Shown: positions 34,792 through 44,192 of the stretch, piece after piece
How the letters are laid out: each line of letters begins with the position of its first letter
Position numbering within the stretch: position 1 is the first letter of the stretch
Assembly: GCA_029880325.1 (NCBI GenBank)
Contig: JAOUOP010000016.1
Coordinates: 1 to 64,000 of the forward strand
Reading direction: 5' to 3'
Length of the DNA stretch: 64,000 nt
DNA from: Myxococcales bacterium
GTDB lineage: Bacteria > Myxococcota_A > Polyangia > Polyangiales > JAFGIB01
Position numbers and translations under genes: made by a program
The notes under the pieces: generated by a model
Databases searched by the model: none
The model's input: the letters and a program-made list of their open reading frames with translations, nothing else
Told to the model about the DNA's origin: nothing

Positions 34792-35196
34792 ATGGCCTAT
34801 TCAGAAAAAGTCATCGAACACTACGAGAATCCCCGCAACGTGGGCACGCTCGACAAGGAAGACGCCAGCGTCGGCACGGGCCTGGTGGGTGCACCGGCCT
34901 GCGGCGACGTCATGCGCCTGCAGATCAGGGTCAACCCCGAGACCGAGGTGGTCGAGGACGCCAAGTTCAAGACCTTCGGCTGCGGCAGCGCCATCGCCTC
35001 CTCGTCGCTGGTGACCGAGTGGGTCAAGGGTAAGACCCTGGACGAGGCCATGGCCCTGAAGAACTCCGAGATCGTCGAAGAACTCAACCTGCCGCCGGTC
35101 AAAATTCACTGCTCGGTACTGGCCGAGGACGCCATCAAGAGCGCCATCGCCGACTTCCGTGCCAAGCAGGCCAAGCGCTCCGAGGCGGCCGAGTGA
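34792..35196 (+). CDS. iscU: Fe-S cluster scaffold IscU
   Basis: 134 residues. Three cluster-ligand cysteines at 37, 64 and 107 (GAPACGDVM, FGCGSAIASSS, KIHCSVLAEDA) with Asp39 next to the first. LPPVK at 100-104 is the recognition motif for the HscA chaperone, whose gene is in the same operon. It assembles [2Fe-2S]/[4Fe-4S] clusters with sulfur from IscS before handing them to target proteins. Confidence 0.96.
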   Translation: MAYSEKVIEHYENPRNVGTLDKEDASVGTGLVGAPACGDVMRLQIRVNPETEVVEDAKFKTFGCGSAIASSSLVTEWVKGKTLDEAMALKNSEIVEELNLPPVKIHCSVLAEDAIKSAIADFRAKQAKRSEAAE

Positions 35197-35222
35197 AGTA
35201 ATCCTAAGCGCACCGAGTACCG

Positions 35223-35639
35223 ATGTTAGCTCCCAGACAAGCCAACCAGCCGGTCGACCCGGCCGAGCACCTGCCCCTCGACCCGCGTAACTTCGACGGC
35301 GACGCCGCCAAGGAGATCGTGCGCGTCACGCCCAAGGCCGTGGAAATGGCCAAGAAGGCGCTGCGCAAGCGGGGCACGCCCGACGCCTACCTGCGACTGG
35401 GCGTGCGCGGCGGCGGTTGCTCCGGGGTCAGCTACGCCATCGAATTCTCCGACAAGGTGCGGGCGCGCGACAACGTCTACGACTTCGACGGCTTGCAGGT
35501 GCTGGTCGACCCCAAGAGCCTGGTCTACCTGCGCGGCGCCGTGCTGGACTACGAGATCCAGCTGATGCAGCACGGCTTCACATTCCAAAATCCCAACGAG
35601 AAGAGCAGCTGCGGCTGTGGCGAGAGCTTCACGGTCTGA
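35223..35639 (+). CDS. iscA: IscA-type Fe-S carrier protein
   Basis: 138 residues of the HesB/IscA family. About 30 extra residues precede the A-type domain, which starts VRVTPKAVEMAKKAL. The three ligand cysteines are in GGGCSGVSY and SSCGCGESFTV. The FTFQNPN segment before the final C-x-C is typical. It delivers or stores iron/clusters after IscU. Located 26 bp after iscU; hscB follows after 25 bp. Confidence 0.93.
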   Translation: MLAPRQANQPVDPAEHLPLDPRNFDGDAAKEIVRVTPKAVEMAKKALRKRGTPDAYLRLGVRGGGCSGVSYAIEFSDKVRARDNVYDFDGLQVLVDPKSLVYLRGAVLDYEIQLMQHGFTFQNPNEKSSCGCGESFTV

Positions 35640-35664
35640 GCCCAAGCCCCGGTCCTAGCCAGCC

Positions 35665-36204
35665 ATGTCCGCCGCCGATCCCTTCGCCACCCTGGGGCTG
35701 CCTCGCAGCTACCGGCTCGACGTCCGAGAGCTGGAGACGCGCTACCGCGAACTCCAGAAAGCGCTGCATCCCGACCGTCACGCCGGCGCGAGCGCATCAC
35801 AGCGTCGCATGAGCCTGACGCGCGCGGTGGAGGTCAACGACGCCTATCGGGCCCTGCGCGACGACGTGACCCGGGCCGAGGCGCTGCTGTCGGTGGTGGG
35901 AGCGGGTAGCCAACGCGAGCAGGCCGACCCGGCCTTTCTGATGGAGATCATGGAGCTGCGCGAAGAACTCGGCGAGGCGCGGGCCCGGGGTGACCTGGAC
36001 ACCGTGGCGGCCCTGGGCAAGCGCGTGGGAGCGCTTCGCGACGACAGCCGGCAGGCCCTCGAGCAGAGCTTCGAGCAGGCGCTGGCCGCGCCCATCGCCG
36101 ACGCGGCCGCCGTGGCCGACGCCGCGCGCACCCTGGGCAAACTCAAGTACTACCGCCGCTTCCTAGACGAGGTTGCGGCCATCGAAGACGAGGCGCTGGG
36201 CTAG
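35665..36204 (+). CDS. hscB: Co-chaperone HscB (J-domain protein)
   Basis: 179 residues. The N-terminal J domain (about 5-75) has the HPD triad in LHPDRHAGAS, which stimulates the ATPase of HscA. The C-terminal three-helix part (about 95-175) is rich in Glu/Leu/Ala as in other HscB proteins that bind IscU. It ends 3 bp before hscA, so the pair is co-translated or coupled. Confidence 0.93.
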   Translation: MSAADPFATLGLPRSYRLDVRELETRYRELQKALHPDRHAGASASQRRMSLTRAVEVNDAYRALRDDVTRAEALLSVVGAGSQREQADPAFLMEIMELREELGEARARGDLDTVAALGKRVGALRDDSRQALEQSFEQALAAPIADAAAVADAARTLGKLKYYRRFLDEVAAIEDEALG

Positions 36205-36207
36205 GGT

Positions 36208-38121
36208 ATGGGCCTATTGCAGATCGAAGACCCCCTGGGCGCGCCGACTCCGGTTGGCATCGACCTGGGCACCACCCATAGCCTGGTGGCCTACGTGCCG
36301 ACCGTGGGCCCGGCCACCGTCATTCGCGACTGCGACAACCAGGCGCTCACACCCTCGGTGGTGCACTACCGGCAGGACGGCACGGTGCTCGTCGGGCGCG
36401 AGGCGGCGCAGCTTTCGCGGGAGTTTCCCGAGGACACCATCGTCAGCGTCAAGCGCTTCATGGGCCGCGGCGCCGACGATCCCGAGACCCGCAAGCTCGG
36501 CTCCTACCGTTTCGCCGTCGACGAAGGCCCGGTGGTGAAATTTGGCGTCGGCGGTGGTCGCGAAGTCACGCCCGTGGAGGTCAGCGCCGAGATCCTGCGC
36601 AGCCTACGCCTTTCGGCCAGCGAAGAAATCGGCGACATCGGTGGGGTCGTGATCACGGTGCCGGCCTACTTCGACGACGCCCAGCGCCAGGCCACGCGCG
36701 ACGCCGGCAAGCTCGCCGGCCTCGAAGTCTTGCGTTTGCTGAACGAACCCACGGCCGCGGCCCTGGCCTACGGCCTCGACAGCAAGCAAAACGGCACCTT
36801 CGCCGTCTACGACCTGGGTGGCGGCACCTTCGACATCACCATCCTCTCGCTCGACGACGGCATCTTCCAGGTGCGCTCCACGGGCGGCGACAGCCAGCTC
36901 GGCGGCGACGACATGGACCGGGCCCTGGCTGAAACCCTGCTTGCGAGCATGGGCCATCAGGACGCCCAGCAGGCGTCACCGGCCGCGGTGGTGGCGGCGC
37001 TCCAGGCCGCCCGTTCGATCAAGCATGCATTGACCGATAGTGAAATTGTCGACGCTGCCATCGAAGCCCCCGACGGCCGCGTCATCGAGCAGCGCGTCAC
37101 GCGGGAGCAGTTCGATTCCCTCATCGCCGGCCTGCTCGATCGCACCGGGCGCGCCTGTCGTCGTGCCCTGCGCGACGCCGGCCTCGAAGCGCAGGCCATC
37201 GACGGCGTAATCCTGGTGGGCGGCTCCACGCGCGTGCCGGCGGTGCGCAGCTACGTGGCGGAACTCTTCGGCCAGGAGCCCCTGCACAGCATCGACCCCG
37301 ACCTGGTGGTGGCCCTGGGGGCCGCCATCCAGGCCGACATCCTGGCCGGCGAAAACCCGAGCGAGCAGGCGCTTTTACTCGACGTGCTACCGCTATCGCT
37401 GGGTGTTGAAGCCATGGGCGGCGTCGTCGAAAAGATCCTACCGCGCAACACCGCCATTCCCTCGGCGGCGGCCCAGGTCTTCACCACCTACGCCGACAAC
37501 CAGACCGGCTTCGAGCTACACGTCCTGCAGGGCGAGCGCGAAACCGCCGAACACTGCCGCTCGCTGGCGCGCTTCACCCTGCGCGGCATCCCGCCCATGC
37601 CTGCGGGCATGGCGCGGCTGGAAGTGCGCTTCGACGTGGACGCCGACGGCCTGTTGCACGTCACGGCGCGCGAGCTCACCACCGGCGTCGAGCAGCAGGT
37701 CGAGGTCAAGCCCAGCTACGGCCTGAGCGAAAACGAAGTCGAGCGCATGTTGCTCGACGCCTACGAACACGCCGAAGAAGACCTCCTGACCCGGGGCCTG
37801 CGCGAACAGCGGGTCGAAGCGCGTCGCATCCTGCAGGCCACCGAAGAAGCCATCGAGCGCGACGCTGACCTGCTCGAGCCAGGCGAGCGCGAAGCCCTCG
37901 AAGTCGCGATGGCGGCCCTGCGCGAGGCTGCTTCCGGCGAAAACCACCCACGCATCCAGCTCCGTATCGAAGACCTGGACCGGATCGGCAAACCCTTTGC
38001 GGGCCGGCGCATGGACCGCAGCATCCGCCAGGCGTTGGCGGGCCAGAAGCTCGAAAACGTCGAGCGCGAAACGGCCCACGCCGCCGGCATAGACGCCCAC
38101 GTGGGCGGCAGGGAACTCTGA
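36208..38121 (+). CDS. hscA: Hsp70-type chaperone HscA
   Basis: 637 residues. The ATPase domain opens [15 protein letters not shown] and continues with [15 protein letters not shown] and [13 protein letters not shown], the three Hsp70 nucleotide-site signatures. The substrate domain follows from about residue 385, and the C-terminal lid from about 500. It uses ATP to release clusters from IscU with HscB. The length is close to E. coli HscA (616). The ferredoxin gene starts 1 bp after its stop. Confidence 0.95.
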   Translation: MGLLQIEDPLGAPTPVGIDLGTTHSLVAYVPTVGPATVIRDCDNQALTPSVVHYRQDGTVLVGREAAQLSREFPEDTIVSVKRFMGRGADDPETRKLGSYRFAVDEGPVVKFGVGGGREVTPVEVSAEILRSLRLSASEEIGDIGGVVITVPAYFDDAQRQATRDAGKLAGLEVLRLLNEPTAAALAYGLDSKQNGTFAVYDLGGGTFDITILSLDDGIFQVRSTGGDSQLGGDDMDRALAETLLASMGHQDAQQASPAAVVAALQAARSIKHALTDSEIVDAAIEAPDGRVIEQRVTREQFDSLIAGLLDRTGRACRRALRDAGLEAQAIDGVILVGGSTRVPAVRSYVAELFGQEPLHSIDPDLVVALGAAIQADILAGENPSEQALLLDVLPLSLGVEAMGGVVEKILPRNTAIPSAAAQVFTTYADNQTGFELHVLQGERETAEHCRSLARFTLRGIPPMPAGMARLEVRFDVDADGLLHVTARELTTGVEQQVEVKPSYGLSENEVERMLLDAYEHAEEDLLTRGLREQRVEARRILQATEEAIERDADLLEPGEREALEVAMAALREAASGENHPRIQLRIEDLDRIGKPFAGRRMDRSIRQALAGQKLENVERETAHAAGIDAHVGGREL

Positions 38122-38122
38122 A

Positions 38123-38515
38123 ATGCCCATCGTTCGCTTTTTGCGAGAAAAACTCGAAGTCGACGTCCCCGAGGGCACCACCATCCTCGAGGCTGCGCGC
38201 CTCTCGGGCGCCCCGGAAGGCGACCGCTGTGGCGGCGTCTGCGCCTGCTCCACCTGCCACGTCTACGTCGTCGAAGGCTTCGACAACACCTCGGAAATCG
38301 AAGACGAAGAATTCGACATCCTCGACAAAGCCTTCGACGTGCGCATGGAATCGCGCCTCGGCTGCCAGGCCCGGATCGAGGGTGACATCGACGTCATCAT
38401 CAGCGACGAAAGCTTCCAGGCCTACCTGGACGAGCACCCGGCCGAGGCTGAAGCCGCCAACGAGCGCCGCAGCCAGATCGAGGCCGAAGACGCGGCCCGG
38501 GCGGCGCGAGCGTAG
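38123..38515 (+). CDS. fdx: ISC-type [2Fe-2S] ferredoxin
   Basis: 130 residues. The cluster motif DRCGGVCACSTCHVYV matches the adrenodoxin-like Fdx of isc operons (C-x5-C-x2-C, with the extra Cys between), and the fourth ligand is in RLGCQARI. The C-terminal 30 residues form a longer acidic/Ala-rich tail than in E. coli Fdx. It supplies electrons for cluster assembly. Last gene of the operon; a tRNA gene follows after about 90 bp. Confidence 0.94.
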   Translation: MPIVRFLREKLEVDVPEGTTILEAARLSGAPEGDRCGGVCACSTCHVYVVEGFDNTSEIEDEEFDILDKAFDVRMESRLGCQARIEGDIDVIISDESFQAYLDEHPAEAEAANERRSQIEAEDAARAARA

Positions 38516-38605
38516 CCCGAAGCTTGCAAGCCCCAGGCGAGTCGGCTACACGCCTTTCACGGAGTCCACGGCCCCGCATCGGGCCACAGGACCTCCGCGA
38601 CCTCA

Positions 38606-38679
<74 letters not shown>

Positions 38680-39185
38680 CCGCCGTCTCCGCCCCCGGTG
38701 CGAGACGCGCCACCCCTGGAAGAGTGACTGGTGACCAGGGTAGGGACTGCTGCTCAGAGGGGGAGGAGCAATTGACCCGCTCTGGGGTCCAATAGGGGTA
38801 CGCGATGGAAGCCGGGACCTGCAATCGGGCAGCATTGGCTGGCGAGAAGCACTTGGCTGCGCTTCGGTGGTAAACCCCTGTTTGTGGACGGGTACAGTCC
38901 CCTGTGGGCGGCGGGCCACGCGGTTTGGGTGGTGAGCAGGGTGACCGTCGGGTCGTCTGGGCCGCGGTTTCGTGCGCAGCTATGCTCGATGGACGGCTCG
39001 GGTGGGCGCGTCCGCACTCGCGCTGCCACGCGATATGGCATTCACCCCACAACCGTTTATCCATGCCCTGAGCCGCCAGATCACGGTGCTGATCGCCCAG
39101 CTGGCGGCCTGCGGTGGCCTGCGGGCGGCTCTCGTATCGATCATCGAGGACGCCGCGGCGCGCTAAGGGCTCCCGGGGGGGGGGG
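38680..39185. other. About 500 bp without a recognised gene
   Basis: Small open frames exist on both strands (for example a plus-strand frame ending at 39166) but none has a recognisable motif or a good start. There is no integrase or clear attachment-site repeat of the tRNA 3' end that I can see. The stretch ends in a run of eleven G (39175-39185) directly against the stop codon of the leftward permease gene. Confidence 0.5.
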
Positions 39186-40505
39186 TCAGCGCGCCGCGGT
39201 GCTCTGCGGTGAGCCCACGAGCGCATACAGCAGGAGCCCACAGCCAAGCGTGGCCAGGGCCGCCAATGCCGAGGCCGGTCGACCCGTCACCGAGTGCACC
39301 ACCATCCACAGTGTCAGCGCCCCGTAGCAAAGCGGCGTGAGCGGATAACCCCAAGTTTTGTAGGGGCGCGCGAGTCCTGGTTCGCGCTGCCGCAATACGA
39401 TGACTCCCAGCGCCGTCAGCCCGGCCGACAGCGAGAGCGTGAGCCCGCAGTAGGACAAGAGCGCATCGACGTCGGCCCCCAGGATCATCAGCACGCTGAG
39501 CCCACACTGCAGCGCGATCGCAGGACAGGGGCCGCCGCCCGCGACGCGCCGGTCGAGCAGCCGCAGGCGCGCGTGCTGTTGCCCCATGGCCTCGTAGACG
39601 CGAGGGCCGGTCATGATTAGGGCGCTGACGGAGGTGAAGAGCCCGAGCCCGATCACAGCCACGATGAAGCCGCGGGCCCCGTTGCCGAGCAGGGCCTGGG
39701 CGGCGACGGCGGCCACTTCGACCTTGCCCGCGAGCTCGGCTGCCGGCGCCGAGATCAGGAAGACGAAGTTCAGCGCCAGATACAGGCACGTGGTCAGCAC
39801 CACGCCCAGGGCCGAGGCGCGCACCAATCGCCGCGCCGGCTCTTCGATCTCGCCGACCAGGTAGACCGCCGCATTCCAGCCGCTGTAGGAAAAGGAGATG
39901 TAGATGAGCCCCACTGCGAGTTCCGGGGACATCAGGGCGCTGAAGAAGGGCACTTCGGTGCGGGCCGCCAGCTGGCCGCCGTCGCTGGCGCCCAGGGCCG
40001 CGACCACGAAGAGTACGATCAGCGCCACTTGAGCCGCCGTGACTGCGTTTTGCAGGCGGCTGCCGGTACTGACGCGCAGGGCGTGCACGAGCCCCAGGGC
40101 GGCGATCAGCGCGATCGCAAAGCCCGTCTGCGGCAGTGCGGGCCACAGCACGGCCAGGTAGCGCCCGCAGGCCATGGCCGCCGCTGCCGCCGGTGCCGCG
40201 AAGCCCACCACCAGTGAAACGAAGCCGGCCACGAAGCCCACCGCCGGGTGGTAGATGCGCGATAGCAGCAGAAACTCGCCGCCATTGTCGGGTAGGGCCG
40301 TCGATAGCTCCGCGTAGCAGAGGGCGCCGGCCAGGGCGAGCGCGCCGCCCAGCAGCCAGCCAGCGAGGATCGCCCCGGGTGAGGCCAGGTCGCGCACCAG
40401 AAAGCCGGTGGTGGTGAAGACGCCCGTGCCGATCATGGAGGCGACGATCACCAGCGTGGCGCTGGCGGTACCGAGGCGGCGCGGCAGGGCAGGGGGCTCG
40501 GGCAT
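39186..40505 (-). CDS. APC-family amino acid permease
   Basis: 439 residues from ATG 40505, with about 12 membrane segments. The first segment carries the APC signature IVASMIGTGVFTTTGF, and the proline-rich YKTWGYPLTP at the end of the core is typical of the family (x-T-W-G-Y-P). It should import an amino acid or polyamine by proton or exchange coupling; the substrate is not readable from the sequence. Twenty extra upstream codons are open but unlikely. Divergent from the P-type ATPase gene with about 60 bp between starts. Confidence 0.87.
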   Translation of the reverse strand: MPEPPALPRRLGTASATLVIVASMIGTGVFTTTGFLVRDLASPGAILAGWLLGGALALAGALCYAELSTALPDNGGEFLLLSRIYHPAVGFVAGFVSLVVGFAAPAAAAAMACGRYLAVLWPALPQTGFAIALIAALGLVHALRVSTGSRLQNAVTAAQVALIVLFVVAALGASDGGQLAARTEVPFFSALMSPELAVGLIYISFSYSGWNAAVYLVGEIEEPARRLVRASALGVVLTTCLYLALNFVFLISAPAAELAGKVEVAAVAAQALLGNGARGFIVAVIGLGLFTSVSALIMTGPRVYEAMGQQHARLRLLDRRVAGGGPCPAIALQCGLSVLMILGADVDALLSYCGLTLSLSAGLTALGVIVLRQREPGLARPYKTWGYPLTPLCYGALTLWMVVHSVTGRPASALAALATLGCGLLLYALVGSPQSTAAR

Positions 40506-40567
40506 GGCGGCCCCGCCAGCATGCCCCATTGTGCGGACAGTGCGCGATCGGTGTACATGTGCCATCT

Positions 40568-43210
40568 GTGAATGACCTCAATGCCAGCGGCCTTTCGCGT
40601 CGCTATGCGCTGTCGGCGGAGGCCGTGCTCGCGCAGCTGCGGAGCGCCCCCGCGGGCCTCGATGCCGACGAGGTGGCCCGCCGTCAGCAGCGCTTTGGGC
40701 CCAATCGCATCGAGGCCAGCCAGGGCACCCACCCGCTGCGCCTGATGTTTGCGCAGTTCACCGGGGCGCTGGCCTATGTGCTCCTGGCGGCACTCGGAAT
40801 CTCGCTGGCTATCGGGCACACGGAAGACGCTTTCGTGATCGGGCTGGTGCTCGTGATCAACGCCATCGTCGGCTTCGTCCAGGAGTATCGGGCGGAGAAC
40901 GCCATCCTGGCCCTGCGCGCCATGGTTTCGCCGCGTGCCCACGTTCGGCGCGGCGGGAGCGTGCAGCAGGTGATGAGCGAGGAGCTGGTGCCCGGTGACG
41001 TCGTGCTGCTGTCGGCCGGTGCCCTGATCCCCGCCGACCTGCGCCTCATCGAGGTGGACGGTCTGCGCGTGGACGAGTCCATGCTTACGGGTGAGTCGGT
41101 GGCGGTGGGCAAGCTGCGAGAGACGCTGCCGCCGGAGCCGCCGCGGCCGGTGGCCGAGCGCAGCAACATGGTCTTCATGGGCACTTCGGTCAGCACCGGG
41201 CGCGGGGAGGGCGTGGTGGTGGGCACCGGGCTCGGCACCGAGCTCGGCTCCATCGCCGAGCACATCCGCGGCGCCCAGCGGGCTCCCACGCCGCTGCAGG
41301 TGCGCATGGCCCGCTTCGGAAGTCGTCTGAGCCTGGCGATCGTGGTCATGAGCGGCCTGGCGTTCCTGCTGGGCGTGAGCCGCGGTCTGCCCTGGCAGGA
41401 CATGTTCTTGACGGCGGTGGCCATCGCGGTCTCGGCGGTGCCCGAAGGCCTGGCCGTGGTGATGACCATCGCGCTGGCCGTGAGCGTGCGCCGCATGGCG
41501 CGGCGAAAGGCGCTGGTACGTCGTCTGCCGGCGGTGGAGACCCTGGGCAACTGCAGCGTGATCGTGACCGACAAGACCGGAACGCTGACGCTCAATCAGC
41601 TGCGCGTGCAGGAGCTGTGGACGGCTGAAGGCAGCTGGTGTCGGGAACGCCCGGGGGCGGTCGCGGCGGGCTCGGCGCTGGAGCTTTCGATCGTCGCCGG
41701 GGCCCTGGCCAATGAAGCCGCATTCGACGGCGAAATGTACGCCGGTGACCCTACGGACGTGGCATTGATGGAGTTTGCGCGTGAGTTAAACGTCGGTGTA
41801 GAGGCCTGGCTGCGCGACAGTCCCAGGATCGGGCGCGTGCCCTTTGACGCGGCGAGGCGCTTCGCGGCGTCCCTGCAGCGCACGCCCCAGGGCTCGCGTG
41901 TTTTCGTCAAGGGGGCTCCCGAGCACGTGGCGTGCATGTGCGCGGGCGTGAGCGTTGAGCAGCTCGAGGCCGAGGCCCGGCGCATGGCGCGCGCGGGCAT
42001 GCGTGTGTTGGCGTTGGCGACGGGGCAGGGCGCGGAGGCAGAGGCGTCGCTCGGGGAGAGCGAGCCGCGGGGGCTGGCCCTGCTCGGCCTGGTCGGTATG
42101 TTGGACCCGCCACGCCCAGAGGTTCCGCCGGCCATCGCAGCCTGTCGCCGCGCCGGCATTCGCGTGGTGATGGTGACTGGCGACCATCTCGACACGGCCG
42201 TGGCCATCGGCGAGCGCGTGGGCATCGCCGGCCACGGAACGCGGCTCGAGGCGACGACCTTCGCCTCGCTTGCGCCGGACGGCCTCGAAGACGCCGTCGC
42301 GCGTATCCACGTCTTCGCGCGGGTGGCGCCCGAGGATAAGTTGCGCATCGTCGAGTGCCTGGTGGCCCGCGGCGAGGTGGTGGCAGTGACCGGCGATGGC
42401 GTCAATGATGGGCCGGCGCTGAAGGCGGCCCATGTGGGCGCAGCCATGGGGCACTCGGGCACGGATGTGGCCAAGGAGGCCAGCGACATCATCCTGGCCG
42501 ACGACAACTTCGCCACCATTGCCGCCGCCGTGGAGGAGGGGCGCACGGCCTTTTCGAATCTGCGCAAGGCCACGTTCTTCCTGGTGTCGTCGGGCCTGGG
42601 CGAACTGCTGTCGATCCTGGTGGCGCTGCTGATGCGCGTCCCGCTGCCGCTGTTGCCCGCGCAGATCCTGTGGATGAACCTGGTCACAAATGGCATCGAG
42701 GATGTGGCTCTGGCCTTCGAGCCGGCCGAGCGTGGCGTCTTCGAGCGACCGCCGCGCAGTCCGCGCGAGGGATTGCTGTCGCCGCTGCTCATGGAGCGGC
42801 TCGTGCTCTGTGGTCTGGTGATGGCTGCGGGCATGCTCTGGATCTTCCACGCCGAGTGGCAGGGCGATCCCCGGCGGTTGGCCTACGCGCGCACCGCGGC
42901 GCTGACGACCCTGGTGGGCTTTCAGATTTTGCACGTGGGCAACTGCCGCTCGGACGAGCGCTCCGCATTTTCGATCAACCCCTTTTCCAACCTCTTTTTG
43001 CTCCTGGGGGTGGCCGGTTCGGCGCTTTTGCACGCGGCGGCTCTCTATCTGGCGCCCACCCAGAAGCTGCTCGGCGTGGTGCCGCTGGAACTCGAGACCT
43101 GGGGCGAGATCGGGCTGCTGTCGCTATCGATCGTGGCGGTCGTGGAGCTGCACAAGTGGCTGCGGCGCCCTGGGCGGGAGGGGGGTGTGCATCGGGAGAA
43201 ATGGCGCTAG
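40568..43210 (+). CDS. P-type cation-transporting ATPase (P2/Ca2+-ATPase type)
   Basis: About 880 residues. Cation ATPase N domain (SAEAVLAQLRSAPAGLDADE), actuator motif MLTGESVAVGK, membrane motif AVSAVPEGLAVVMTIALAVS (PEGL, the ion site of P2 pumps), phosphorylation site VIVTDKTGTLTLNQ, nucleotide-binding KGAPEH, and hinge VTGDGVNDGPALKAA. About ten membrane helices. These motifs fit SERCA/PMCA-like bacterial Ca2+ or Na+/K+ pumps, not heavy-metal pumps. The frame is open back to a TTG at 40529; GTG 40568 is the most reasonable start. A receiver-domain gene follows on the same strand. Confidence 0.9.
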   Translation: MNDLNASGLSRRYALSAEAVLAQLRSAPAGLDADEVARRQQRFGPNRIEASQGTHPLRLMFAQFTGALAYVLLAALGISLAIGHTEDAFVIGLVLVINAIVGFVQEYRAENAILALRAMVSPRAHVRRGGSVQQVMSEELVPGDVVLLSAGALIPADLRLIEVDGLRVDESMLTGESVAVGKLRETLPPEPPRPVAERSNMVFMGTSVSTGRGEGVVVGTGLGTELGSIAEHIRGAQRAPTPLQVRMARFGSRLSLAIVVMSGLAFLLGVSRGLPWQDMFLTAVAIAVSAVPEGLAVVMTIALAVSVRRMARRKALVRRLPAVETLGNCSVIVTDKTGTLTLNQLRVQELWTAEGSWCRERPGAVAAGSALELSIVAGALANEAAFDGEMYAGDPTDVALMEFARELNVGVEAWLRDSPRIGRVPFDAARRFAASLQRTPQGSRVFVKGAPEHVACMCAGVSVEQLEAEARRMARAGMRVLALATGQGAEAEASLGESEPRGLALLGLVGMLDPPRPEVPPAIAACRRAGIRVVMVTGDHLDTAVAIGERVGIAGHGTRLEATTFASLAPDGLEDAVARIHVFARVAPEDKLRIVECLVARGEVVAVTGDGVNDGPALKAAHVGAAMGHSGTDVAKEASDIILADDNFATIAAAVEEGRTAFSNLRKATFFLVSSGLGELLSILVALLMRVPLPLLPAQILWMNLVTNGIEDVALAFEPAERGVFERPPRSPREGLLSPLLMERLVLCGLVMAAGMLWIFHAEWQGDPRRLAYARTAALTTLVGFQILHVGNCRSDERSAFSINPFSNLFLLLGVAGSALLHAAALYLAPTQKLLGVVPLELETWGEIGLLSLSIVAVVELHKWLRRPGREGGVHREKWR

Positions 43211-43304
43211 AGTTGCTCCGCGCGCTGCCACTCCGGAGTTGCGCTGGGGCCCAAACGGGCCATTTCAGCGCTGTTCTATGTGCTCTGACGAAACTTTGAC
43301 GACC

Positions 43305-43682
43305 ATGCCAAGAGTCCTCGTCGTCGACGACAACGTCGAGTTGGCTGAAGATCTCGTCGAGATCCTGACGGGGGAAGGGCATCAGGCGCTGGCCGCCTTT
43401 GGCGGTCGCGAAGCGCTCAGCCGCGCAGCCGAGTACGACTACGACGCGGCCCTGGTTGATATCCGCATGCCCGACATGGACGGCGTGGCCCTGGTCGGAC
43501 GGCTGATGCGCGAGCGGCCCGACCGCAGCTACTTCTTCATGACCGGCCACAGCAGCGACCGCAGCATCTCGGAGGCCATGGCGCTCAGCCAGGGTGCGGT
43601 GCTGGAAAAGCCGCTGGACATCGACCGCATGCTGCGCCTGATCGCAGCCGCCGGCAGGCACAGCGCGCGGCCGAGCACTTGA
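43305..43682 (+). CDS. Single-domain response regulator (CheY-like receiver)
   Basis: 125 residues from ATG 43305: a receiver domain and nothing else. Acidic pocket VLVVDDN, phospho-acceptor Asp in LVDIRMPDMDG, Thr in FFMTGHSS, and Lys in VLEKPLD. Such proteins pass phosphate or bind a partner rather than DNA. An ATG at 43278 is an alternative start. No histidine kinase is encoded nearby. It is 94 bp after the ATPase gene, and its end is 2 bp from the stop of the convergent CBS-domain gene. Confidence 0.9.
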   Translation: MPRVLVVDDNVELAEDLVEILTGEGHQALAAFGGREALSRAAEYDYDAALVDIRMPDMDGVALVGRLMRERPDRSYFFMTGHSSDRSISEAMALSQGAVLEKPLDIDRMLRLIAAAGRHSARPST

Positions 43683-43684
43683 AG

Positions 43685-44167
43685 TCACCGTCGGCGTTCG
43701 GCGATCAACTCGTAGGTGGTCTGCGGTCCGTCGCCTTGCAACAGCCGGTCGAGGGCACGCACCAGGTCGCTGCGACCCACGAGGCCCACGACCTTGCCGC
43801 CTTCGACGACCGGCAGGCTGCGGTGGCGTCCGTCGGAGAAGCGTTTGGCCAGCGACATCAAGTCATCGCCGGGGGCGGCTGCCTCGGCTTCCGTGGTCAT
43901 GTGGTCGCGGATGCTGCCCGGCGGCCAACCCTCGTAGACCGCGCTCGATAACACCTTGATGCAGTCGTGCTCCGAAAAGACGCCCAAAAGGGTGCCCTCG
44001 CTATCGGTCACCGGGGCTCCCGAGTAGCCACGGCGCAGCAGCGTCTTGACCGCATCGTGCAGTGGCGCATCGGGGTCGAGCGCCTCCACGCGGCGCACCA
44101 TGATGTCTTCGACGTGTTCGGGCTTTTTCCTCACGGCCGGCTCCAGGTTGGCTATCTGGACGTACAC
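43685..44167 (-). CDS. CBS-domain pair protein
   Basis: 160 residues made of two CBS domains: about 20-80 (VEDIMVRRVEALDPDAPLHD, GAPVTDSEGTLLGVFSEHD) and about 87-150 (RDHMTTEAEAAAPGDD, LPVVEGGKVVGLVGRSDLV). Paired CBS domains sense adenine nucleotides or related ligands. Partner unknown. It could tune the nearby ion pump, but there is no direct evidence. Confidence 0.88.
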   Translation of the reverse strand: MYVQIANLEPAVRKKPEHVEDIMVRRVEALDPDAPLHDAVKTLLRRGYSGAPVTDSEGTLLGVFSEHDCIKVLSSAVYEGWPPGSIRDHMTTEAEAAAPGDDLMSLAKRFSDGRHRSLPVVEGGKVVGLVGRSDLVRALDRLLQGDGPQTTYELIAERRR

Positions 44168-44192
44168 ACCGGCGGCCGTCCCGCAAACGCGT

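Noticed and set aside
38972..39166. Small plus-strand frame (64 codons) after the tRNA
   Set aside because: No motif, weak start and no partner gene; it might be a relic, but nothing supports a function.
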